Shown piece after piece: positions 56,412 to 64,000 of a stretch of DNA of 64,000 nt. Position 1 is the stretch's first letter; each line of letters begins with the position of its first letter. This DNA is from Buchnera aphidicola (Nurudea shiraii) (lineage in GTDB: Bacteria > Pseudomonadota > Gammaproteobacteria > Enterobacterales > Enterobacteriaceae). The stretch spans positions 372,001-436,000 of the forward strand of contig CP140035.1 in NCBI GenBank assembly GCA_039829955.1, read 5' to 3'. The notes under the pieces are model-generated. The model ran no database searches. It saw only the letters and a list, made by a program, of their open reading frames with translations, and was not told where the DNA came from. Made by a program: the position numbers and the translations under genes.

Positions 56412-56442
56412 AATATTTACAAACACACAAACAACGTAAAAT

Positions 56443-56492
56443 CAAATAGCAGGAATTAAAATGCAATCTAAATTTAGTTTACCTGCTATTTG
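56443..56492. terminator. hairpin between convergent eno and ispF
   Basis: An 11-bp perfect stem (CAAATAGCAGG / CCTGCTATTTG) with a 28-nt loop begins 32 bp after eno and ends 54 bp before the ispF stop. It is followed by TTTCATCTT on the plus strand. It is well placed to end both transcripts. Confidence 0.6.
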
Positions 56493-56545
56493 TTTCATCT
56501 TAAATTTTATATGATCTTGAAAAATATATATTTTTTTTAATTATT

Positions 56546-57040
56546 CTATACTTTATCATTATTATTTTTTTTTAAATCTTCTAACATAACCACAACTTCA
56601 CACGCTATTCCTTCTTTTCTTCCAATAAAACCTAATTTTTCAGTAGTAGTAAACTTAACACTTACGTCACTCATTAAACAAGTTAAGTCGATAGAAATAT
56701 TTTTCCTCATAGCATCTCTATACAATATCATTCTAGGAGATTGCGCAATCACCGTTACATCTATATTAGATATAACGTACCCTATTCTCAAAATTATTTT
56801 CCAAACTTTTCTCAATAAAATCCGACTATTGATATTTTTATATTTTTTTTTATTGGGAAACATCAAACCAATATCACCATTAGCAGTAGCACCCATTAAC
56901 GCATCAATAATAGTATGTGCAATAATATCACCATCAGAATGAGCAATCAAACCATGCATATAAGGAATAATTACTCCTCCAATAATTAATGGTTTTTCAC
57001 TACCAAAAGCATGTACATCAAAACCATGTCCAATTCTCAT
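56546..57040 (-). CDS. ispF: 2-C-methyl-D-erythritol 2,4-cyclodiphosphate synthase
   Basis: Non-mevalonate isoprenoid pathway; cyclises the IspE product with loss of CMP. Zinc ligands Asp8, His10 and His42 are at the E. coli positions (GHGFDVHAF and AHTIIDALMGA), and FTTTEKLGFIGR-like TTTEKLGFIGRKEG is near the C-terminus. Length 164 versus 159. It lies 20 bp after ispD, as in E. coli, where the two genes adjoin. Confidence 0.96.
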   Translation of the reverse strand: MRIGHGFDVHAFGSEKPLIIGGVIIPYMHGLIAHSDGDIIAHTIIDALMGATANGDIGLMFPNKKKYKNINSRILLRKVWKIILRIGYVISNIDVTVIAQSPRMILYRDAMRKNISIDLTCLMSDVSVKFTTTEKLGFIGRKEGIACEVVVMLEDLKKNNNDKV

Positions 57041-57060
57041 AAATATATTCTCTTAAAACA

Positions 57061-57768
57061 TTATTTCTTTAAATAATAACTAGCTAAGTCTATATCTTCT
57101 TGATAAGTTATTTTAATATTTTTACTACTTCCTCTCACCAGCTCCGGATAATATCCAAAATATTCCATAACTGATGCTTCATCAGTTACACTTATCTTTT
57201 TTTTTATTATTTTTTTTACACAAGATATTAATAACTCTAAAGGAAAACATTGAGGAGTTAACGCATTCCATAATTTATCACGATTAATTGTGTGCAAAAC
57301 ACTTAAGTTATTTATACTATACTTAATAGTGTTAATTACTGGAGTAGCTAATATTCCACCAAATGTACTATATTTAATTACATTCATAATTTTTTCTAAA
57401 TCATGAAAATCCAAACATGGTCTGACTGCATCATGAATTACAACCCACTCTGAATCGTGAATAGCTAATAAACCCAACAACACAGAATTGATACGAGATC
57501 GTCCTCCTATAACAGAAAAGACTTTAGGATGCAATGCAATAGGTAATTTGTAAAAAAAATTATCTTTCTTATGTAAAACAATTATTATTTTTTTTATATT
57601 AAAGTTCATTAAAAAAATATTTACACTATGTTCAAGAATAGTACGTCCTTTTATTTTGATATATTGTTTAGGAATATTTGATAACATTCGACTTCCAATT
57701 CCAGCAGCAGGAATAACAGCTGCCACTTTAACACGTAACAAACTACTACTTTTTTCATAAAATAACAT
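57061..57768 (-). CDS. ispD: 2-C-methyl-D-erythritol 4-phosphate cytidylyltransferase
   Basis: Couples CTP to methylerythritol phosphate in isoprenoid synthesis. The nucleotide-binding loop VIPAAGIGSRM and PKQY with Lys34 are intact, as are IHDAVRPC and TDEASVMEY. I chose ATG 57768: it gives 235 residues against 236 in E. coli and leaves 19 bp after the ftsB stop. The frame continues to an ATG at 57819 inside ftsB, which would add 17 unmatched residues. Confidence 0.9.
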   Translation of the reverse strand: MLFYEKSSSLLRVKVAAVIPAAGIGSRMLSNIPKQYIKIKGRTILEHSVNIFLMNFNIKKIIIVLHKKDNFFYKLPIALHPKVFSVIGGRSRINSVLLGLLAIHDSEWVVIHDAVRPCLDFHDLEKIMNVIKYSTFGGILATPVINTIKYSINNLSVLHTINRDKLWNALTPQCFPLELLISCVKKIIKKKISVTDEASVMEYFGYYPELVRGSSKNIKITYQEDIDLASYYLKK

Positions 57769-57787
57769 GTCAGCAATCTTATAAATA

Positions 57788-58084
57788 TTAATCAATCTTG
57801 TTAAGATGATACTTATCATCCATTATAATTCTATAAAAAGTTTCATTATTTTTTATCATATCTAAATTACTTTGAACATATTCTTCTTCTAATTCACTAT
57901 GTGTACTACAATGTTTTATTTCTAATAATAATTTCGCATTTCGTCTACTAAGACGAAGAATATCTGACTTTTTTTTTAATATTTTTTCATGCAATATTAT
58001 ATAATTATATAAACCACTATCTCCTAAAAAAAAATTTGCTTGTACAAAAAATAACAAGATCAATAATCCTGATTTTATTAACAT
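57788..58084 (-). CDS. ftsB: cell division protein FtsB
   Basis: Bitopic inner-membrane protein of the FtsQLB divisome complex. A single transmembrane segment lies near residues 5-20, followed by a periplasmic coiled coil (ILKKKSDILRLSRRNAKLL) and the conserved NNETFYRIIM-type end that contacts FtsQ. Length 98 versus 103. The ftsB-ispD-ispF order is as in E. coli. Confidence 0.9.
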   Translation of the reverse strand: MLIKSGLLILLFFVQANFFLGDSGLYNYIILHEKILKKKSDILRLSRRNAKLLLEIKHCSTHSELEEEYVQSNLDMIKNNETFYRIIMDDKYHLNKID

Positions 58085-61077
58085 TACATATATACTCTAA
58101 AAAATTACTAATTAAAATATCATTAAAGTATTAAAATAATAAACTATCCTATAAAATGAAATTTTACACTGCATATTTACAATATATAATAATTAAAAAA
58201 CTTAAAACCTAGAAAATATTATGATATTTTCTAAAAGTTACTACTTATAAAAAGTTCTATATATATTTAAATGTAATAAATCATTAAATTTTAAAAATTA
58301 CATTTTATATGTTTATAAATGGGAACGTTAATACTAAACAAAAACTATCATTTTATTCAAACGTCAAAATTCAAATATAATATACATTGACAAATTTTTA
58401 AAATTTTCAAAATATGTTTCTAATACATTTTTTTACTATTTAAAACAACATTTTGATAAAAATTTTAAAGTTCAATAAAATATATAATAATTTTCTTTAA
58501 AAAATTTTAAAAAATTTAATTTAATATTAAGTATATAGTAAATATAAATATCATCTTTATTATAAAATTTAATACACCTTCAATAAATGCATATTTTATC
58601 TTTATAAAAAACTACAAATAACACATATAAAATACATATAATGTTTATGTTATGTTAGAGAAATGCTAAAATAAATTATATTTTAAATACTAAATTAAAA
58701 TTAAAAAATTTATATATCATATTATACATTATTATTATTTTAAAAATAAAATGTTAAATTAGATTAGAATATTCATAAACATGATGTAAAATACAAAATT
58801 TTACATGATGAATTTTTATAGTAAAATATTTAAATTTTATTCATCTTATTAAAACTTTAATTATATTTATTTATTCGAATACTTTAATTTATAAAATTAA
58901 AATTATAGGAAGGTTAAAAGAATTTTTATAAAATTAAACTATGTACTTTACTTATTTAATAACTTTCTAAAATTTATCTGTATGTAAAATTAATTTAAAA
59001 AATTGTATTAATCTAGGAATAATTAAAATTATAATTTAAAAATATGAATCTAAATTTTAAAATACACAAAAATTAATTTAATATATTCTATTATACTAAG
59101 ATATACTGAACGTTTCTAATATTTTGTCGTAATATCAATTGTTTTTAATTCTGAATCGTTTTAAAATAATCTTATTAAATGTTTTATTAAAAATTTTAAA
59201 TTCTGAAATATACTTCACGGATAAAAATTATCTATTTAATTCCATGACAATAAGAAATAAAATACAAATTACATAAATTGTTATTTTTTTATAATATTAG
59301 AACTCATAATCAAAAATTATTTCAATAAACCTACTTAATTTAAAATAAAAGAAATTTTCAAATTATTTAAATAACAAAATTTTTTTATTTTAAAATATTT
59401 TATATTTATTGTATAAGATTAAAGTAACTTAATATATAAGCGCTTTTCAAAAAGACTACTACAGTCTAAATTATATAATATTAACTATTGCGTATAATTT
59501 TAAAATGTTATTTAAACATATTTTCCATTAATTTATATTATAATAACTTAATATTTTGTTATATTTTATTTAATAATGCAATATTTATATTTCTCTCTTT
59601 TTTATCTCAAAAAATTTTAAATAATTGAACTTATCACCTTATCATTCTCTATTTATATAATTTAATGTTATAATTATTGTCATAACATTATTTTAAACAC
59701 CATCAAAAGAAAATCATATATAAAATTTATTAATAATTTTAAATCAAATTATTAAATTAAACTTCTAACATTCTTTAAAAATTTAACAATCATATTATTA
59801 TTTTAAACTTTAGAAAACTCGCATGGGTTCGAAATGCTAAAAGCATATACTTTGAAAAACAAAAAAAAGAAATGCAAAATAGTTCTTCTTAAATCTTTTA
59901 GTGTTTTCAAAATGTCTACAAAAAACAACTCTTTTTAAAGATTTTAATTTAATATATTTATTTCTTACTACATAAATATCTCTGATGAAATAATTTAGTT
60001 AATTTAGTAATTTTACTTTTTTATCGAAAAAATCAAATTTTAACTAAAATATATTGTTTTATATCAATTTTTTAAAAACTTCTAATGTTTTTTTGAGTAT
60101 TAAAATTTATAAAAGTACAATTTTGTAAATTCAATATTTATTAATCCTAAAAAATCAAAGACATCATATTAATTTAATATATTTTGATAAAGAACTTAAT
60201 ACTCAAACGAATAAATAAAGAATTTTTATTTTAATATTTAATAAATATTTAAAATCAAATTAATTATTTAACTATTCTTATGTATTTTAAACTAAATTTA
60301 TACAAAAATTTATTTCTAATATGCTTGTTTCTACAATTTCAAAAAATTTTCAAATACTTTAAATAATTAATAGATTCTTTAAAATCTATTTTTTAACTTA
60401 AAATATACTTCTATTTTATAATATTATAAATTGTAGAATTCTCTAAAATATAAGCTTTAAACATAACATTCACATTTTCTACTGTTATAATCAACAAATC
60501 TTAATAAATCATTATCATTTTAACAAATATTTACATACTACTATTTTTATAATCATCTCTCTTAATACTATACAATTAATTTAACCTATATAGATAAACT
60601 TTGACATCTATCTTTTAAAATATTATTATGAATTTTTTCTAAGTCTATCGATTCTATAAAAGAATTGCTGAACGTACTAGTTAACACATTTTCTATAAAA
60701 ATTTTGCATTAGAAATATTTATTTATCAAAAATCAGTTTTTAATAAGTTAAAATACGTTTAATATTATTGTAGAAAATTAATAAAGTTATTCACCTTATA
60801 AAACAAAAAATTTCTAAACAATTAATTTCATTTATAAATATTATTTTTGTCATAAAAAACATAATTTAAAAACATTGTTTTTATCTATAAATAAATCCAA
60901 TTAATTAAACACACCAACAATAAATAAACTATAATACATACCAAATTTAATAGTATATTTTAGAAAATAAAATATAAAATTTAATCTAGCGTTTTTATTC
61001 ATAAAAGCTATAAAATTTTTACATCACAATTAATTATACTGTATACTTTTAAAAACAAAAAACTAAAAATAAATAAT
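58085..61077. other. gene desert of about 3 kb between ftsB and dsbA
   Basis: 2,993 bp of extremely A/T-rich DNA with no recognisable gene on either strand. It has small hairpins, such as a 9-bp stem at 58784-58806 and another at 59663-59690 followed by TTTT, which could be relics of terminators or chance. A relatively GC-richer spot near 59815-59860 resembles no known RNA or protein. In E. coli the ftsB side continues into cysC-cysN-cysD and the dsbA side into rdoA. The desert therefore lies at a synteny junction and probably represents several genes eroded beyond recognition. Confidence 0.6.
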
Positions 61078-61701
61078 ATGAAAAAAATTTTATTAATTTT
61101 TATATTAACATTATTTGGATTTCAAAATGTTGATAAACTACTAATAGAAAAGGAATACAATACACTAAATCAAAAAATTCCTAATACTCCTCAAATAATA
61201 GAATTCTTTTCTTTTTTATGTCCACATTGTTATGAATTTGAAAAACTTTGCAATCTAGATTATTATGTAAAAAAACAAATATCTAGTGCTATTAAAATTG
61301 AAAAATATCATACTAGCTTTTTAGGAGGAAAATTTGGTCGTTCACTAACTCGAATATGGGAAATATCAAAAATTATTGGATTAGACCAAAAAGTTTTGAT
61401 TCCTCTGTTTAAAAAAATTCAAGATGAAAAAACTATAGTTAATTCTTATACTTTAAAAAAAGAATTTTTAAAACTAACTTCAATTGATGAGAAAGAACTG
61501 AAATTTTTATGGAATTGTTTTGCCATAAAATCAATATTGTACAATCAAAATATCATTCAAAATGCTATAAATTTAGATCGTGTCCCTTTAATGCTAATAA
61601 ATGGAAAATATATTATAAACAATGCAAATATAAGTCATGAGTCAACACAAGATTTTATTAAAAAATATACACATATCATACAGTTATTACTCGAAAAGTA
61701 G
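61078..61701 (+). CDS. dsbA: thiol:disulfide interchange protein DsbA
   Basis: Periplasmic oxidant that introduces disulfides into exported proteins such as EndA. The thioredoxin-fold active site CPHC is at 48-51, the same motif as E. coli, and the cis-proline loop (DRVPLMLINGKY) is near residue 169. Length 207 versus 208. The N-terminal hydrophobic segment (about 4-15) serves as signal peptide, but the cleavage site has decayed (FGFQNVDK). It lies upstream of polA, as in E. coli, with yihF and yihG lost. Confidence 0.93.
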   Translation: MKKILLIFILTLFGFQNVDKLLIEKEYNTLNQKIPNTPQIIEFFSFLCPHCYEFEKLCNLDYYVKKQISSAIKIEKYHTSFLGGKFGRSLTRIWEISKIIGLDQKVLIPLFKKIQDEKTIVNSYTLKKEFLKLTSIDEKELKFLWNCFAIKSILYNQNIIQNAINLDRVPLMLINGKYIINNANISHESTQDFIKKYTHIIQLLLEK

Positions 61702-61806
61702 AGATTTAAAAATTTTTAAAAAATTTTAAAATAATAAATTACTTTATAATTTCTAAAGTTCTAATTAATATTAAAGTATTCGAAAATTCTATTATATAGT
61801 TTATTT

Positions 61807-62733
61807 ATGAAATTTGACAAAAAAAACATTGACTATTTACTAGTAGATGGTACATCTTATATTTACCGATCTTATTATTCTTTTCCTTTGTTTAAAAATA
61901 AAAATAATGCTCCTTCTGGAGCAATATACGGAGTGATAAACATGCTAAAAAAATTATCATTTCAATATCCAAATACTCAAAAAATTATAATATTTGATTC
62001 TTCAAAAAAATCATTTAGACATATTTTATTTAAACCATATAAAAAAAATCGACCAACCATTCCATATAATCTAAAAATTCAAATTAAACCATTATATAAA
62101 ATAATCAACGCTATGGGATTTCCTATTATAACAATACCTAGTTTTGAAGCGGATGATATCATAGGAACTTTAGCTTATACTGCTAGTTCTCAAAGTAAAT
62201 CTACTTTAATTAGCACTAATGACAAAGATTTAGCACAACTAGTTAATAAAAATACCTGTATATTAGAAAATATTTCTGGAAAAATTTTAGGAAAAAAAGA
62301 AATTAAAGAAAAATATGGAGTATTACCATCACTAATACCAGATTTATTAGGACTAATGGGAGATCAGTCAGATAACATTCCCGGTGTTCCAAAAATAGGA
62401 AAAAAAACGGCATTATTTTTATTAGAAAAATTCGGATCTTTGAAAAATATATATAAAAACTTTGAAAAAGTATCTCAATGCACACTAAGAGGTGCTAAAA
62501 ATATAGCTAAACAATTAATCATAAATAAAGATTTAGCTTTTCTTTCAAAACATCTCGCTACAATAAAAAAAAACATATCAATAGATAAATCTATATATAA
62601 ATTTCAAATGTCTTGTCCATCTATGAAAGAGTTATTATATTATTTTGAATATTATGAGTTTTACAACTGGCTAAAATTACTAAAAGAAAAAAAATGGATA
62701 ATGAATACAAACAATTTAAAAAAAAAGAAATAA
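61807..62733 (+). CDS. polA: DNA polymerase I, 5'-3' exonuclease domain
   Basis: Removes RNA primers and flaps in lagging-strand synthesis and repair. This frame gives 308 residues covering the whole exonuclease: LLVDGTSYIYRSYYSFP, FEADDIIGTLA, TLISTNDKDLAQLV and LMGDQSDNIPGVPKIGKKTA with its helix-hairpin-helix. It ends at a TAA just after an A9 tract. One extra A there joins it to the next domain in the correct frame. Related Buchnera are known to keep only this domain, so the frame alone could give a functional nuclease. Confidence 0.9.
   Translation: MKFDKKNIDYLLVDGTSYIYRSYYSFPLFKNKNNAPSGAIYGVINMLKKLSFQYPNTQKIIIFDSSKKSFRHILFKPYKKNRPTIPYNLKIQIKPLYKIINAMGFPIITIPSFEADDIIGTLAYTASSQSKSTLISTNDKDLAQLVNKNTCILENISGKILGKKEIKEKYGVLPSLIPDLLGLMGDQSDNIPGVPKIGKKTALFLLEKFGSLKNIYKNFEKVSQCTLRGAKNIAKQLIINKDLAFLSKHLATIKKNISIDKSIYKFQMSCPSMKELLYYFEYYEFYNWLKLLKEKKWIMNTNNLKKKK
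62718..62726 (+). other. A9 slippage tract in polA (first)
   Basis: Nine A residues at the joint between the 5'-3' exonuclease frame and the next polA frame. Ten would keep the frame (LKKKEIKLI). It is seven bases before the TAA that ends the first frame. Confidence 0.7.
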
Positions 62734-62927
62734 AGTTAATATGTTCTAAAAAAACACAATTCTATATTATTACAACACTAAAAGAACTTAATATATTAAC
62801 GTTGAATTTAAAAAATTCTTCTCATTTTTCTTTTTATTTACATATAAATACAAAAAATACTTTGTCTATTCTAGGAATAGCTTTTTCAATTGATATTAAT
62901 TGTTCTAGTTATCTACCATTAATATTT

Positions 62928-62937
62928 AAAAAAAAAA
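62928..62937 (+). other. A10 slippage tract in polA (second)
   Basis: Ten A residues where the proofreading-domain frame gives way to the polymerase-domain frame. Eleven would keep the frame (FKKKNKYITLKNI), joining two stretches that are adjacent in E. coli PolA. The tract is eight bases before the TAA of the earlier frame. Confidence 0.7.
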
Positions 62938-64000
62938 CAAATATATAACTTTAAAAAATATACTTTTAAGTTTAAAAGAAATATTTGAAAATTCAAAATC
63001 TACTAAAATTAGTTACAGTTTAAAAAATGATATACATGTTCTAAAAAAATATAACGTAAATTTGTCAAAAAATCAATACGACGTTACATTAGCAACATAT
63101 TTATTAAATAATACACTAAAAAAAGCAGAATTATTAAATAACATTGAAGATAACTGGATTAAAAATTATAATACTTTTCAAAAAAAGTTTAAAAATACCC
63201 TTATAGAACTTAAAAAAACTTATTTTTCTTTAGAGCAATCTAAAAAGATTTTGAGTTTATATATAAGTACGAAAGAAAAAATTGATAAAAATACACAAAC
63301 AAAACACATTTTTAAAAACATAGATTTAAACTTAATTGAAGTTCTAAGTACTATAGAAAATAATGGAATATATATTAGTAAAAAAATTCTAGAAAATATT
63401 TCAAATATATTCAATTTAAAACTATTATATTTACAAAAAAAATCGTATATTGCACTACACAAAAAAATAAATTTATTATCCAATTTAGAATTAATGCAAG
63501 AAATTCCTATTCTTAAATCACATAAAAAAGTAAATAAAACAATATTGACCATTCTATCCAAACAATACTTGTTACCTAAAATAATTTTAAAATATAGAAA
63601 TTTATACATGCTAAAAAATACATATTCTGAAAAGCTTTTAAATATGATAGATAAAAAAACTAAGCGTATTCACTGCTGTTATAATCAAACTAACACTATT
63701 ACTAGTAGACTTTCTTCTTCCCATCCTAACTTGCAAAATATTCCAATTCATAATAAAGAAGGTAAATACATAAGAGCCGCTTTTTTAGCTCCTAAAGATT
63801 GCTTATTAGTATCAACTGACTATTCTCAATTTGAATTAAGAATCTTAGCCCACTTTTCACAAGATGAAAAATTCTTAGATGCGTTTTTAAAAGATAAAGA
63901 CATACACTTGATTACAGCATCTGAAATATTTAATACTACTTTTAAAAACATTACTTATCATGAAAGACATCATGCTAAATTAATAAACTTCTCGATTCTC

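Larger units (their letters stand above)
62694..64000 (+). pseudogene. polA: polA continuation: dead proofreading domain and polymerase domain in two shifted frames, cut by the window end
   Basis: From 62715 the second frame (KKTQFYIITTLKELN, SILGIAFSID) matches the 3'-5' exonuclease domain but lacks its catalytic residues: E. coli FDTET is FYLHI. It hits TAA at 62946. The third frame, open for about 350 codons from 62948 to the window edge, carries the polymerase palm: TSRLSSSHPNLQNIP, KYIRAAFLAPKD, motif A as STDYSQFELRILAHFS, and KLINFS leading to motif B. Both frame breaks fall in A tracts that are one A short. This may be a living gene read by transcriptional slippage and not a true pseudogene. 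The end lies outside the window. Confidence 0.8.

Noticed and set aside
58387..58415. TTGACA with an A/T hexamer 17 bases downstream, resembling a strong promoter
   Set aside because: No gene follows on that strand for more than 2.5 kb, and -10-like hexamers occur everywhere in this DNA.
58784..58806. 9-bp hairpin with 5-nt loop in the desert
   Set aside because: A/T-only stem with no neighbouring gene; compatible with chance.
59663..59690. 9-bp hairpin followed by TTTT in the gene desert, like a terminator
   Set aside because: Stems of 9 bp are expected many times by chance here, and no gene precedes it on either strand.
63220..63609. 129-codon open frame on the minus strand at the window end
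   Set aside because: It lies opposite the conserved PolA polymerase frame, is mostly hydrophobic low-complexity sequence, and matches nothing. It is a shadow of AT-rich coding DNA.
1..64000. CRISPR array, prophage, insertion sequence or toxin-antitoxin pair
   Set aside because: I looked for regularly spaced repeats, transposase motifs, phage genes and small gene pairs and saw none. The only notable repeat is the palindrome at 22872-23009, and it contains no coding capacity.

Overview
The window is a 64 kb piece of a very AT-rich, gene-dense bacterial chromosome. Nearly every gene has a clear Escherichia coli counterpart, usually in E. coli order but with many interstitial genes missing. The gene set fits a reduced primary endosymbiont of aphids: essential amino-acid and pyrimidine genes (argI, pyrBI, pheA, aroQ), complete translation machinery, and almost no regulators, transport genes or mobile DNA. 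Together with the blocks uup-trhO-valS-pepA-argI-pyrBI, pnp-rpsO-truB-rbfA-infB-nusA and rpsP-rimM-trmD-rplS, this points to Buchnera aphidicola. A divergent strain such as the one in Baizongia pistaciae is plausible, but that strain name is an inference and no search was run.

Layout. 1-944 has no gene. 945-12.0 kb holds uup, then trhO, valS and pepA on the minus strand, then argI, pyrB, pyrI and ridA on the plus strand. 12.2-28.5 kb is a minus-strand block for RNA decay, translation initiation, transcription and cell envelope: deaD, pnp, rpsO, truB, rbfA, infB, nusA, tRNA-Leu(GAG), secG, glmM, ftsH, rlmE and greA. 28.9-38.9 kb is mostly plus strand: ibaG, murA, rplU, rpmA, obgE, then rpsI and rplM on minus, then pheA, ffh, rpsP, rimM, trmD and rplS. 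39-51.4 kb has tldD, aroQ, rluD, alaS, csrA, tRNA-Ser, tRNA-Arg, gshA, endA, fau, zapA, rpiA and a cluster of three tRNAs (Gln, Leu, Met). 51.5-58.1 kb has glnS, pyrG, eno, ispF, ispD and ftsB. 58.1-61.1 kb is a gene desert of about 3 kb. The window ends in dsbA and a frame-disrupted polA that runs past the edge.

The unusual signals are structural. (1) A perfect inverted repeat with 65-bp arms and an 8-nt loop abuts and overlaps the 3' end of tRNA-Leu(GAG). (2) Frame breaks at long A tracts in pyrB (once) and polA (twice) are each exactly one A short of the conserved frame, the pattern expected if RNA polymerase slippage rescues the genes. (3) rimM has no ATG, GTG or TTG start and appears to begin at an ATA overlapping the rpsP stop. 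(4) The regulatory domain of PheA has lost its phenylalanine-sensing motifs, which suits overproduction for the host. (5) The PolA proofreading site is gone while the polymerase motifs remain.

I found no CRISPR array, prophage, insertion sequence, rRNA or defence system, and nothing that looks like a wholly new multigene system. Terminator calls rest on hairpins judged by eye. In DNA this AT-rich, stems of about 9 bp also arise by chance, so gene-end position and GC content were used to filter them.
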